Source: Frateuria aurantia DSM 6220
GTDB lineage: Bacteria; Pseudomonadota; Gammaproteobacteria; Xanthomonadales; Rhodanobacteraceae
Length of the DNA stretch: 64,000 nt
Assembly: GCF_000242255.2 (NCBI RefSeq)
Contig: NC_017033.1
Span: 3,359,110-3,423,109 of the forward strand
Reading direction: 5' to 3'
Shown here: positions 46,920-56,665 of the stretch, one piece after another
Layout of the letters: each line of letters opens with the position of its first letter
Numbering within the stretch: the first letter of the stretch is position 1
The notes under the pieces: generated by a model
Seen by the model: only the letters and a program-made list of their open reading frames with translations
Told to the model about the DNA's origin: nothing
The model's database searches: none
Position numbers and translations under genes: made by a program

Positions 46920-47672
46920 ATGAACCGCAAGCTTGAAAACAAGATCGCCGTGGTCACTGGCGGCAGCACCGGCATCGGCCTGGCCACCGCCAAGCAGTTC
47001 GCCGCCGAAGGCGCGCATGTGTATATCACCGGCCGTCGCAAGGCCGAACTGGACAAGGCCGTGGCCGAAGTCGGCAACGCCACCGGCGTGCAGGTCGACT
47101 CCTCCCGCCCGGAGCAGCTGCAGCAGCTGATGGATACCATCAAGGCCGACAAGGGTCGCATCGACGTCCTGTTCGTCAATGCCGGCGGCGGTTCGATGCT
47201 GCCGCTGGGCCAGATCACCGAGGCACAGTACACGGATACCTTTGACCGCAATGTCAAAGGCAGCCTGTTCACGGTGCAGGCCGCCCTGCCCCTGCTGGCC
47301 GCCAAGGCCTCGGTGATTCTGACCGGCTCCACAGCCGCCAGCTCCGGCACCCCGGCCTTCAGCGTCTACGCCGCCTCCAAGGCCGCTGTCCGCGCTTTTG
47401 CCCGCAACTGGATCCTGGATGTGAAGGACCGTGGCATCCGCTTCAATGTACTGAGCCCGGGCGCCACCCGCACCCCCGGCCTGGTCGATCTGGCCGGCCC
47501 CGATGCCGAACAGCAACAAGGCCTGCTGGATTATCTGGCCTCCCAGGTGCCGCTCGGCCGGGTCGGCGAGCCGGAAGAAATCGCCCGTGCTGCCGTGTTC
47601 CTTGCCTCGGATGACGCCAGTTTCGTCAACGGCAGCGAGCTGTTCGTGGACGGCGGCCAGGCACAGATCTGA
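46920..47672 (+). CDS. Short-chain dehydrogenase/reductase (SDR)
   Basis: A 250-residue classical [13 protein letters not shown] nucleotide loop, NAGGG, catalytic Ser in [16 protein letters not shown] (YxxxK) and the C-terminal [16 protein letters not shown] precedes the ATG. It is of the type often induced through a divergent LysR regulator in response to aldehydes or quinones; the substrate is unknown. Confidence 0.93.
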   Translation: MNRKLENKIAVVTGGSTGIGLATAKQFAAEGAHVYITGRRKAELDKAVAEVGNATGVQVDSSRPEQLQQLMDTIKADKGRIDVLFVNAGGGSMLPLGQITEAQYTDTFDRNVKGSLFTVQAALPLLAAKASVILTGSTAASSGTPAFSVYAASKAAVRAFARNWILDVKDRGIRFNVLSPGATRTPGLVDLAGPDAEQQQGLLDYLASQVPLGRVGEPEEIARAAVFLASDDASFVNGSELFVDGGQAQI

Positions 47673-47684
47673 ATCGGCGCAAGA

Positions 47685-48665
47685 TCAACCGGAAGACGGG
47701 TCAAACCGCGGGTTCCGGAACTCCCGCAGCCACGACCGGGGTGACATGCCATGGCGCAGGCGGAAAACTTTGCTGAAATGACTGAGATTGGCAAAGCCGA
47801 CCGCCTGGGCCGTTTCGGTCACCGAACAACCCGCCAGCAACATGCCGATCGCCTGATCCAGACGGATGCGGGTCAGGTAGCCATGCACCGTCATGCCATA
47901 CACGCCCCTGAAGCCGGCCTGCAGCTGCTTTTCATTCAAGCCCACCGCCCGGGCCAAGGCCGGCACACTCCATGCTTCGTCGCCATGCCGTTCGAGCAGG
48001 GCGCGAGCCCGCATCAGGCTGTGATGATCGGTGCAACCTCCCCCGTGCATGGATACATCGCCGACGACCTGGGCACCGTGCTCGATCACCGCCGCCAGCA
48101 GTTCAAGAACCTTGCCATGCAGGCATATCGAGCGAGCCCGAGGATGGCGGCAGGGGCATTGACCGATTTCGGCCGCAATCCGCTGCAGGTGTCGACTGAT
48201 CATGATCGACGTCTGCTGGCCCATGCCGGCGGAAGGCCGCAGACAGGCCGGCAGGCCGGCCGGATCCAGACCGGCGAGATCCTGCAGGAGATGGAATCCC
48301 ACGTGGATATGCACCATGTGGAAGGCCGTCCGACCCTGCCATTCATGCGTGATGGTGTGGCCCCTGTCCATGGCCACCCACAGGGTGTGCCCCGATTCCA
48401 GCATGCGTGGCACACCGTCATCGATCGTGATCTGGATCCGCCCCTCCAGCAGGAGGCTGATCGACAGTGCCGGATCGCACCGGGCCCGGAATGCCCAGTC
48501 GCTGCCGGGCCGTCCACGCAGGCAGCAGACATGCATCCCGGGCACCGGAGCATCCCTTTGCATCAGGTGCTGCCATGCACGGGGCATCCCGTCGCAAGAT
48601 CCGCTCATCAAAGGTAGGGAGTCGCGTGATGGCCCGAGAGCCCTTGCATGCGCGCAGTCACTCAT
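47685..48665 (-). CDS. AraC-family regulator (PchR/YbtA-like)
   Basis: A 326-residue protein with an N-terminal sensing domain (about 30-200) and a C-terminal double HTH (VPALARAVGLNEKQLQAGFRGVYG; then TETAQAVGFANLSHFSKVFRLRHGMSPRSW). The HTH sequence resembles PchR/YbtA, regulators that sense a ferric siderophore and activate its uptake genes. It is divergent from the two ABC-transporter genes, which fit as its targets. The gap (48666-49053) contains an inverted repeat GATGA-TGCGTC-TCATC at about 48752-48767 that could be its site. Confidence 0.85.
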   Translation of the reverse strand: MSDCAHARALGPSRDSLPLMSGSCDGMPRAWQHLMQRDAPVPGMHVCCLRGRPGSDWAFRARCDPALSISLLLEGRIQITIDDGVPRMLESGHTLWVAMDRGHTITHEWQGRTAFHMVHIHVGFHLLQDLAGLDPAGLPACLRPSAGMGQQTSIMISRHLQRIAAEIGQCPCRHPRARSICLHGKVLELLAAVIEHGAQVVGDVSMHGGGCTDHHSLMRARALLERHGDEAWSVPALARAVGLNEKQLQAGFRGVYGMTVHGYLTRIRLDQAIGMLLAGCSVTETAQAVGFANLSHFSKVFRLRHGMSPRSWLREFRNPRFDPSSG

Positions 48666-49053
48666 AAGGTTTTTCCGTATTGGACAAATCGCGGCGGAAA
48701 ACCGTGAGCCAAACCGTGCCGTGATGCCTCATGATTCACCACATAAAATGATGATGCGTCTCATCCGTATCCATCGTCAATGATCTGGCGGCCGGAGCGG
48801 AATGCATCCTCCAGCGAAGCGCTTCGATCAGGTCCGTCATTCCCGCCGCTTTGCGGGAGCCGCCAGCCCAGCCAGCTATGACCGCTTCCCGTCAATGCCT
48901 AGAAGCGGCTCGCCACCGCAACTGACGCCAGCGCCGTCTCCACCGAAGCCGGTATCGGCTGCCGCCGCTCCCGCCACCGGTCGAGCGCCATGCCCTGCCA
49001 AACACATCGCCATGGCGGCCATCCTTATCCTTACCCTTCACCATGGGCCATTC

Positions 49054-50823
49054 ATGACTACCTCTTCATCGTCATCACCCACGGGCAGCTGGGCCATCAT
49101 GCGGCCGGTCAGAGGCCGCATCCGCCTCGCCATGCTGCTGGCCGCACTGGGTGCGGCCGCGACCCTGGCGACTCTGGCCGCACTGGCCTGGGCGCTGCAG
49201 CAACTGCTGCAGCATCCCGACCACTGGCCCTGGCCGGCCTTGCTGGTGGCCGCGACCTCGACCGCACTGGCTTTCGGACTGCGGCTGACCGCCTTCAATC
49301 GTTCGCACTACGCGGCCTTTGCCTTGGAAACACAGCTGCGCACCCGGCTTTCCGAACATCTGGCCCGTATTCCGCTGGGACGGGTCCAGCATCAGGGACC
49401 GGCGGCGCTGGCCAAGGTGATGATGGATGATGTAAAGGAAATGCACGTCTTTGTGGCCGACAGTACCCCACTGTATGCCCGCGCCTATGTCTCGCCCCTG
49501 CTGACCCTCGCCTTGCTGTGCTGGCTGGACTGGCGACTGGCGCTGGCGGCCAGTGGCGTGCTGGTTCTGGGTCTGGCCGCGGTGTCCCTGGCCCTGCTCG
49601 GCAGCAAGGAGACCTTCAGGCGCTACCACCAGGCGGCCGAGCATGTCAGCAAGGCCGTCGTGGAATATGTCCAGGCCATGCCGGTGGTGAGGACCTTCGA
49701 CACCGGCAGCGAAACCTTCGGGCGCTATCAGCAGGCATTGCAGGTCTATCGTGATGTGGTCATCCAGTGGTACCGCGCCAACGGCCTGCCGGCCCGGCTG
49801 TCTCAGATCATCCTCAGCCCGTTGCCCAGCCTGCTGGTGCTGCTGTGGCTGGGTACCTGGCTGCTGCAAAAGCAGCAGCTGGCCATCGGCGACTGGCTTG
49901 CCGTGCTGCTGATCGGCGGTGGCATGGCCGAATCGCTGATGCCGGTCATCTCGCTCAAGCATATGGTGGCCCGTGCCGAGGTCAGTATCCGGCGCATTCA
50001 CGAAGTGATGGCGATAACGCCGCAACCACTGCCCCCTGTGGACAAGGCACAACACCCCGCTGACGGCAGCGTTCGCTTCGAGCAAGTGGATTTCAGCTAT
50101 GAAGCCGGCGGCCCCAAGGTTCTGCAGCAGGTCAGCTTCGAGGTGCCAGCGGGCCAGTTCACCGCCCTGGTCGGCCCCTCTGGCGCCGGCAAGAGCACCA
50201 TCGCCCAGCTGATTCCACGCTTCTGGGACGTGGATGCCGGCTGCATCCGGGTCGGCGGTGCGGATGTGCGCGAGATGCTGCCGGATACCTTGCTGCAACA
50301 GGTCGCCTTCGTGTTCCAGGACAGCTTCCTGTTTGCCGGCAGCCTGCTCGACAATATCCGCCTGGGGCAACCCCAGGCCAGCCCGCAGGAAGTCATGGAA
50401 GCCGCCAGGGCCGCGCAGGCCCACGACTTCATCATGGCCCTGCCGCAAGGTTATGACACCCCCGCCGGCGAGCGCGGAACCTCTCTGTCTGGCGGTCAAC
50501 GCCAGCGCGTCACCATCGCCCGCACCATATTGCAGAATCGTCCGATCCTGGTACTGGACGAGGCCACCGCCTTTGCCGACCCAGAGAACGAGGCCGCCCT
50601 GGTGCTGGCGCTGTCCCATCTGATGCGCGGCAAGACGGTGCTGATGGTGGCCCACCGACTCGCCACCATCCGCGATGCCGACCAGATCCTGGTCTTCGAA
50701 CAGGGCCGTCTGGTCGAACAAGGTCGGCATGCCGACCTGCTCGCCCAGGCCGGCTGCTATGCCCGCCTGTGGCAGGCCGGCGAACGTGCCGGCCACTGGA
50801 CGCTGCAGAGGGGGCACGCATGA
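49054..50823 (+). CDS. ABC transporter half-molecule (YbtP/IrtA-type siderophore importer)
   Basis: A 589-residue exporter-fold half-transporter: six membrane helices (about residues 20-310), then an ATPase domain with Walker A GPSGAGKST (from residue 374), signature LSGGQRQR and Walker B VLDEATAFADPEN. DEATAFADPENEAA is the form seen in YbtPQ/IrtAB-type proteins, which import ferric siderophores despite an exporter fold. The ATG at 49054 is preferred, but no clear ribosome site is seen and the frame is open back to 48802. The stop overlaps the next gene (ATGA). Confidence 0.88.
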   Translation: MTTSSSSSPTGSWAIMRPVRGRIRLAMLLAALGAAATLATLAALAWALQQLLQHPDHWPWPALLVAATSTALAFGLRLTAFNRSHYAAFALETQLRTRLSEHLARIPLGRVQHQGPAALAKVMMDDVKEMHVFVADSTPLYARAYVSPLLTLALLCWLDWRLALAASGVLVLGLAAVSLALLGSKETFRRYHQAAEHVSKAVVEYVQAMPVVRTFDTGSETFGRYQQALQVYRDVVIQWYRANGLPARLSQIILSPLPSLLVLLWLGTWLLQKQQLAIGDWLAVLLIGGGMAESLMPVISLKHMVARAEVSIRRIHEVMAITPQPLPPVDKAQHPADGSVRFEQVDFSYEAGGPKVLQQVSFEVPAGQFTALVGPSGAGKSTIAQLIPRFWDVDAGCIRVGGADVREMLPDTLLQQVAFVFQDSFLFAGSLLDNIRLGQPQASPQEVMEAARAAQAHDFIMALPQGYDTPAGERGTSLSGGQRQRVTIARTILQNRPILVLDEATAFADPENEAALVLALSHLMRGKTVLMVAHRLATIRDADQILVFEQGRLVEQGRHADLLAQAGCYARLWQAGERAGHWTLQRGHA

Positions 50824-52643
50824 GCACGCCGTCCTCCTCTCGCCCCGTCACGCCGCTGCGCGAGACCTGGCGCCAGCTGATGCGCAGCGCCCACGGCCAT
50901 GCTCCGCAACTGCGGGCCAGCCTGATCGGCCTGTTGGTGGCCGCGGCACTGCAAGGTCTGGCTCTGGCCTGCATCCTTGGACTGTTTCAGAGCCTCCTGC
51001 GGCCCGGCCAACACGTCCTTGGCGCATGGTTCTGGTTGCTGACCATGACCCTGCTCAGTCTGCTGGGACTGGCCGTCCGCTGGTGGGCGCAGGGCTTCGA
51101 CTACCGGGGCGACATGGTCGAAAACAGCTATGAACTGCGCACAGTCCTGGGCGAACAGCTTCGGCGGATTCCCCTGGAACGGTTGCAGGACCGGCGCGCC
51201 GGGGAGATTCATGCCACCCTGCTGGGCAATGTCGACGAAAACCTCAGCTATCTGCTGACCATCGCCACCATGATCAGCCATGCCCTGATCACCCCGCTGG
51301 TGGTGGCACTGGTCGCTTTCGGCTATGACTGGCGCATCGGGCTGTTGCTGCTGCTGATTTTCCCGTTGCTGATCCCGCTGTATCGCTGGCGTCGCCCGGC
51401 CTTGGACCGGGGCATGCGGGTGCTGGCCGAGGCGCACCAACGCACCAGCGCCGATATCCTGGAATATACGCAGGGGCTGCCCGTACTGCGCGCGGCCTGC
51501 TGTGTCGGCGACAAGGCCCTGAGCTTGCAGGCCAGCATGCGGCAACTGGAGACCGTGCAGGTCCAGGGCCAGAAGCGCGGAGCCGGCCCCAATCTGCTGC
51601 TGGCCACCATCATGGAACTGGCCTTGCTGCTGGTGATCGTCACCGGCACCTGGTGGGTCGCCGAGGGAAGTCTGCAGCTATCGATTCTGGCCGCCATACT
51701 GGTGATCATGCTGCGCTTTGGCGAACCGCTGGCCAACTTCGTGCTGTACGCCAAGGTCATCGAGCTGATCGAGGCCGCGCTGGAAAAAATCGAAGCCTTG
51801 CTGAGCATCGCACCCTTGCCACAGGTGGCCGCGCAGGCCAGGCCGGAACACTACGGCATACGTTTCGATGATGTGAGCTTCTGCTACGCGGGTGCCACCG
51901 CCCCCGTGCTGCAGGGATTGCAGATCGAACTGCCCGAACGCAGCCTGACCGCGATAGTCGGTCCCTCCGGCGCCGGCAAGAGCACCCTGGCCCGCCTGTT
52001 GATGCGCCATGCCGATCCGCAGGCCGGAAGCATCCGCATTGGCGGGGTGGATATCCGCGCGCTGACGGCCGAGCAATTGAATGGCCTGGTCTCGATGGTG
52101 TTCCAGGACGTCTACCTGTTTGATGACAGTCTGCTGGCCAATATCCGGATGGCCCGCCCCGATGCCAGCGACGAGGAGGTGCAGGCGGTCGCCCGGGCCG
52201 CCCACTGCCACGATTTCATTCAACGCCTTCCGGAAGGCTATCTGAGCCGCGCCGGCGCTGTCGGCGGATCACTCTCGGGCGGGGAACGCCAGCGCATCAG
52301 CATCGCCCGGGCGATGCTGAAAAACGCGCCGATCATGATTCTGGATGAACCTACCGCTGCGCTGGATACCGAAAGCGAAGTCGCCGTGCAAACCGCCATC
52401 GACAGTCTGGTGAGGGACAGAACAGTGATCGTGATCGCCCATCGGCTGTCGACCCTGGTCGCCGCCGACCGGATTCTGGTCATCGACCAGGGCCGGGTCA
52501 TCGAGTCGGGGCGGCATGCCGAGCTGCTGGCCCGGGGTGGCCGCTACGCCCGCATGTGGCTGGCGCAGCAGGCCGCCAAGGCTTGGCACCCCGGAACCCG
52601 GCCCCATGATGCCGCCTCGGCGATGGAGTCACCCGATACCTGA
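50820..52643 (+). CDS. ABC transporter half-molecule (YbtQ/IrtB-type siderophore importer)
   Basis: A 607-residue partner of the preceding protein: six helices (about residues 30-310), Walker A GPSGAGKST (from residue 381), signature LSGGERQR and Walker B MILDEPTAALDTE. The two would form a heterodimer. Translational coupling through the four-base overlap supports this. No siderophore synthesis gene or outer-membrane siderophore receptor lies beside them, so they may serve a siderophore made by other cells. Confidence 0.88.
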   Translation: MSTPSSSRPVTPLRETWRQLMRSAHGHAPQLRASLIGLLVAAALQGLALACILGLFQSLLRPGQHVLGAWFWLLTMTLLSLLGLAVRWWAQGFDYRGDMVENSYELRTVLGEQLRRIPLERLQDRRAGEIHATLLGNVDENLSYLLTIATMISHALITPLVVALVAFGYDWRIGLLLLLIFPLLIPLYRWRRPALDRGMRVLAEAHQRTSADILEYTQGLPVLRAACCVGDKALSLQASMRQLETVQVQGQKRGAGPNLLLATIMELALLLVIVTGTWWVAEGSLQLSILAAILVIMLRFGEPLANFVLYAKVIELIEAALEKIEALLSIAPLPQVAAQARPEHYGIRFDDVSFCYAGATAPVLQGLQIELPERSLTAIVGPSGAGKSTLARLLMRHADPQAGSIRIGGVDIRALTAEQLNGLVSMVFQDVYLFDDSLLANIRMARPDASDEEVQAVARAAHCHDFIQRLPEGYLSRAGAVGGSLSGGERQRISIARAMLKNAPIMILDEPTAALDTESEVAVQTAIDSLVRDRTVIVIAHRLSTLVAADRILVIDQGRVIESGRHAELLARGGRYARMWLAQQAAKAWHPGTRPHDAASAMESPDT

Positions 52644-52793
52644 CCGTTCTGACAGGCAGGATCCAGCCACCATGCCGCACCTCGTCATCGTCCGGGCACG
52701 GCGACAGCTGATGACGAGAACATGCGCGTGAACCAGGCTGCCCGGCTTCTGACCATGTCCGGCAGATGCCCGTGAAGCCGGAACAAACCTCCA

Positions 52794-53918
52794 TCAGCCC
52801 GGATGCCCGGCATCCGGCAGATCCAGCCGATACAGCTCGACCGGCCAATGCACGGTCGCATGCCCGTGATGGAATACGGCCGCTCCATCGAGCTGAGGGA
52901 CGGGAAGATAGATATGGCCATGTCCGTCGAGAAAGGGCGCGTCCGCCCAACGCAGACGCCGGTCGCGTACCAGCATGGACAAGCGCCCGTCCGGTGCCCG
53001 CCGCATCAGGCTGCCATCGGCCAGGGGGGTGTAATACAGGCTGCCGTCGACCGCCATCGCGGTACCGCCTGACGGAGGCAGGGCAAACCAGGGCCGGACA
53101 TGCTGCGCCAGCGCGGCATCATCCAGCATGTCATCATCCAGCCAGCGGGTTTCGATCTGCGACAGTGGCCCGGTCAGCGGACCGAAGTACAACTTGCGCC
53201 CGTCCGGACTCAATTCCAGAGGATCGACCTGTACGTGCAGGGGCCGGCCATCCGCCCCGTTCAATACCTGCCCCTGAACGATGATGCGGTCACCGGGTTT
53301 CGAGCGCACCCAGGCCATGCCGTCAAACCGCCGGCGAACACGGCCATCATCAAGATCAAGTACCAGCAATGCCCCTTCACCAGCGTCGGTGAGATAGGCA
53401 TGATGACCATGGATACGAATGTCGTCGATATAGGTATGCCCATGGATGGCGGCCTCCGGCAGGCGATAAATGTGCCTCACGCGATCCTGCCGCGGATCGA
53501 TCCGGACGATTTTCGGTCCACCAGCCACCGGCCGGCCACCGAGCGTCAGACTGCCTGTATCCACTACCCACAGATCGCCATCGGCCGACTGATGGATGGC
53601 ATTGACGCTAACAAAGGCTCGTCCGGCATCCATGCCGGGCACCCATTGGTTCCATGAGGCATCGGGATAAGGGCTCAAATGTCCATGGGCATCGATGACG
53701 GCCACTGTCGGGCCGGCATACCCCGTCCAACGTGGCGAGCTGACGATATAGCGGCCGCGTGCATCGACCACCACTGCATTCCACGTCATCTGCATGGACT
53801 GACGAACCACCGTCAGCCTGGCCGGGGGTGAGGTGGCCATGGCGCGCCCCTGCACCACGGCACCGCCCAGCATGGCTGCAAGACACACGCTCAGGCGAAA
53901 AACAAAGAATGACGACAT
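52794..53918 (-). CDS. MRJP/yellow-family beta-propeller protein, exported (1)
   Basis: A 374-residue protein with a signal peptide (FRLSVCLAAMLGGAVVQGRA) and a propeller of the major-royal-jelly/yellow family: NAVVVDARGRYIVSSPRWTG, LWVVDTGS, IDDIRIHGHHAYLTDAGEGALLVLDLDDG, ELSPDGRKLYFGPLTG. Bacterial members are periplasmic and of unknown function, sometimes described as dopachrome-tautomerase-related. The start at 53918 (GGAG upstream) gives a clean signal peptide; ATGs at 54026 and 54092 are in frame upstream. A related gene lies at 56666. Confidence 0.82.
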   Translation of the reverse strand: MSSFFVFRLSVCLAAMLGGAVVQGRAMATSPPARLTVVRQSMQMTWNAVVVDARGRYIVSSPRWTGYAGPTVAVIDAHGHLSPYPDASWNQWVPGMDAGRAFVSVNAIHQSADGDLWVVDTGSLTLGGRPVAGGPKIVRIDPRQDRVRHIYRLPEAAIHGHTYIDDIRIHGHHAYLTDAGEGALLVLDLDDGRVRRRFDGMAWVRSKPGDRIIVQGQVLNGADGRPLHVQVDPLELSPDGRKLYFGPLTGPLSQIETRWLDDDMLDDAALAQHVRPWFALPPSGGTAMAVDGSLYYTPLADGSLMRRAPDGRLSMLVRDRRLRWADAPFLDGHGHIYLPVPQLDGAAVFHHGHATVHWPVELYRLDLPDAGHPG

Positions 53919-54109
53919 CACTTGCTCCGAAAATCCTGTGGACAGGGCGGCCTGGATGAGACGGCCGGCAGCACCCGATGACAGGATGATGTCCTTGCCG
54001 GGCCGGGCCGAACAGAGGCGGTTCATGCATTCAGATTCATGATAATTTTGAAAATGGCCCGATAACCTGTTCCATGATCGGCATTCCCCCAACTCAGGCC
54101 ACGCCTCTC

Positions 54110-55009
54110 ATGATCCGACTGGAAGACCTGCAGATCTTTGTGGCCGCCGCCAACCACGGCAGCCTCACCGCCGCGGCGCGGCAGCTGGATCTGAGTCCGG
54201 CCGTCGCCAGCGCCGGGCTGAAGCGACTGGAAACGGAACTGGGCACCCGACTGCTGGCACGTTCAACCCGCAGTCTGCGCCTGACACCCGATGGCGAGCG
54301 CTATCTGCCCTACGCCGGCTCCATGCTGGAACACCTTGATGCCGGCCGACATGCCCTGGCCCGCGACCGCAACACGATAGGTGGAAGCATGGCGCTGTCG
54401 GTTCCCTCCGATCTGGGCCGACATCTGCTGCATGACTGGCTGAATGCGTTCCAGGAACAGTATGCCGATATTTCGCTGCAGATCCGTATCGGTGACCATG
54501 TCACGGACATGTTTCGCGCACCGATCAGCCTGGCGATACGCTATGGCATACCCGAAGACTCCAGTCTGGTCGCCTTGCCGCTGGCACCGGACAACCGGCG
54601 GGTGCTGTGTGCCTCACCAGCCTATTTCGCACGCCACGGGCGGCCCGGACAACCCGCCGACCTGCGTCGGCACAACTGTCTGCGTTTTGCCTTGAATGAC
54701 AGCCTGCATGATCGCTGGACCTTTTTCGAGCGTGGCCAACCGCAAGTCGTGCAAGTGGCCGGCAATCGCAGCAGCAACGATGGCGAACTGGTCCATCGCT
54801 GGGCGCTGGACGGACATGGCCTGGCCTATAAATCGCGACTGGACGTGCTGGCCGATCTGCGCAGCGGCCGGCTGGAAACCGCGCTGGACGATTGCGACGG
54901 CGAACCGGCGCCCCTGCATCTGATCAGTGCCCATCGCAGCATGCTTTCACCCAGCGTCCATGCACTGTGCGAGTACCTCCAGCAGCAGGTGGCCATCCAT
55001 ACTGCATAA
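54110..55009 (+). CDS. LysR-family regulator
   Basis: A 299-residue LysR protein: HTH (LTAAARQLDLSPAVASAGLKRLE, about residues 19-41) and an effector domain. It is divergent from the MRJP gene at 52794 and upstream of the oxidoreductase gene at 55240, so it may control either. The ATG at 54110 opens the conserved sequence; an in-frame ATG at 54074 is less likely. Confidence 0.92.
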   Translation: MIRLEDLQIFVAAANHGSLTAAARQLDLSPAVASAGLKRLETELGTRLLARSTRSLRLTPDGERYLPYAGSMLEHLDAGRHALARDRNTIGGSMALSVPSDLGRHLLHDWLNAFQEQYADISLQIRIGDHVTDMFRAPISLAIRYGIPEDSSLVALPLAPDNRRVLCASPAYFARHGRPGQPADLRRHNCLRFALNDSLHDRWTFFERGQPQVVQVAGNRSSNDGELVHRWALDGHGLAYKSRLDVLADLRSGRLETALDDCDGEPAPLHLISAHRSMLSPSVHALCEYLQQQVAIHTA

Positions 55010-55129
55010 GTCCGGCGACAAACGGTCCTGCTCGGCTTCAATTTCTCGTTGAAACTGATTCGACAGCCAGCACCTGTGATCGAAACGCGTGACGATCGAT
55101 CATCTGCCTTGCCTGGCACGTCCCGGCGG

Positions 55130-55189
55130 CAGCCTGATTCAAAGCAACGTGATTCAAAGCAGCCTGATTCAAACCAGCGTGATTCAAAC
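55130..55189 (+). repeat. Four tandem 15-bp repeats
   Basis: Four consecutive 15-base units of the form CARCSTGATTCAAAS (55130-55144, 55145-55159, 55160-55174, 55175-55189) with two or three varying positions. They lie in the gap between the LysR gene and the oxidoreductase gene, 50 bases before the latter's start, so copy-number change could alter its expression. Confidence 0.9.
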
Positions 55190-55239
55190 CCGTGCCTGAC
55201 GTCCCGCCGCCATCATCCGCCACCATCCGGAGTCCCCCC

Positions 55240-56253
55240 ATGAAAGCCGTTGGCTATGCCCAAAATCTGCCGATCAGCAACCCGCAGTCGCTGATCGATC
55301 TGGAATTGCCTGAGCCGATCCCCGGCGAACATGACCTGCTGGTCGAAGTTCGCGCCATTTCGGTCAATCCGGTCGATGTAAAGATCCGCGCCAACAGGGC
55401 GCCAGAACCGGGCCAGACGGCCGTGATCGGCTGGGATGCCGCCGGCGTGGTGCGTGCCGCAGGGTCGAAGGTGAGCCTGTTCAAGCCCGGTGACCGGGTC
55501 TGGTATGCCGGCGATCTGCGGCGGCCAGGCAGCAATGCCGAGCTGCAGATCGTGGACGAGCGCATCGTCGGCGCCATGCCGCAAAGCCTGGACTTCGCCG
55601 CCGCCGCCGCCCTGCCGCTGACGACCATTACCGCCTGGGAGCTGCTGTTCGACCGCCTGCGCATCCCCGAAGGCCATGCGACCGCCGGAGCCAGCCTGCT
55701 GGTGATCGGCGCGGCCGGCGGCGTCGGATCCATCCTGGTGCAACTGGCCCGCCAGCTGACAGGCCTGACCGTGATCGGCACCGCCTCGCGCCCGGAAACC
55801 CGGCAATGGGTGCTCGACCTGGGTGCCCATCACGTCATCGACCACAGCCGTCCGCTGTCCGAAGAACTGCAGCGCATCGGCTTCGAGGGTGTCGAGCATA
55901 TTGCCAGCCTCAACCAGACCGACCGTCACTTTGACCAGATCGTCGCTTCGATCAAGCCCCAGGGCCAGCTCGCCCTGATCGATGATCCCGAGCTGATCGA
56001 CGTACGCAAGCTGAAAACGAAAAGCGCCTCCTTGCATTGGGAATTCATGTACACCCGCTCGATGTTCGCCACACCTGACCAGATCCGGCAGCATGAATTG
56101 CTGAATCGCGTCGCTCGGCTGATCGATGCCGGTACGCTACGCAGCACCCTGAATGAAAGTTTCGGCACCATCAATGCCGCCAATCTGCGTCGCGCACATG
56201 CCTTGATCGAAAGCCAGACTGCACGTGGCAAGATCGTGCTGGAAGGCTTCTGA
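55240..56253 (+). CDS. Zinc-type alcohol dehydrogenase/quinone reductase-like oxidoreductase
   Basis: A 337-residue MDR-superfamily enzyme: GroES-like N-terminal domain (EVRAISVNPVDVKIRANRAP, GWDAAGVVRAAGSKV) and Rossmann domain with the nucleotide loop VIGAAGGVGS. The catalytic-zinc Cys/His set of true alcohol dehydrogenases is not evident (GWDAAG occupies the place of GHE), so it is more likely a zinc-free NADPH quinone or enone reductase. The ATG at 55240 follows the tandem repeats. A hairpin follows the stop. Confidence 0.88.
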   Translation: MKAVGYAQNLPISNPQSLIDLELPEPIPGEHDLLVEVRAISVNPVDVKIRANRAPEPGQTAVIGWDAAGVVRAAGSKVSLFKPGDRVWYAGDLRRPGSNAELQIVDERIVGAMPQSLDFAAAAALPLTTITAWELLFDRLRIPEGHATAGASLLVIGAAGGVGSILVQLARQLTGLTVIGTASRPETRQWVLDLGAHHVIDHSRPLSEELQRIGFEGVEHIASLNQTDRHFDQIVASIKPQGQLALIDDPELIDVRKLKTKSASLHWEFMYTRSMFATPDQIRQHELLNRVARLIDAGTLRSTLNESFGTINAANLRRAHALIESQTARGKIVLEGF

Positions 56254-56270
56254 TCCGGTTCGCCGTATCG

Positions 56271-56293
56271 GTCGTCGAGGGCCTCTCGACGAC
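56271..56293 (+). terminator. Hairpin after the oxidoreductase gene
   Basis: A perfect 9-bp stem (GTCGTCGAG / CTCGACGAC) with a 5-base loop, 17 bases after the stop; no T-run follows. The remainder of the 412-base gap to 56665 shows no gene. Confidence 0.45.
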
Positions 56294-56665
56294 ATCCGGG
56301 TGATCGTCAGACCCCGACCGCCTGACGATCAACATGGAGCAAAGCCCGGCGGGAGAGGCGTCGCGAACCTCCGCTGTTCCGCCGTCTTGCGCCGGAAGCC
56401 ACCCTGATGGACTGATTGCATCCGGCCATCTCGCCGGCCAGAATAAATTCGTGCGTCGCGGCCCTCCTTGAGCATGCCGCTGACTCGCCATGCTGCCGAA
56501 ATGCAATCCGCCGCTGCACGGCATGGTGCTGGTGCACAGTCATTGCGGCCGCGTTATTTGGCCCGCGGGGACCATCTCGCATCCGCGGCCGACATCCTCC
56601 CGCTTCCGATATGCGAGAATCTGGACCGACGCCTCATCGCCGGATCCGCCTACGGAGCTTTTCGC

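Noticed and set aside
48802-49053. 84-codon N-terminal extension of the first ABC-transporter protein
   Set aside because: The stretch is Pro/Ala/Arg-rich without a fold, and the transporter sequence begins normally at 49054.
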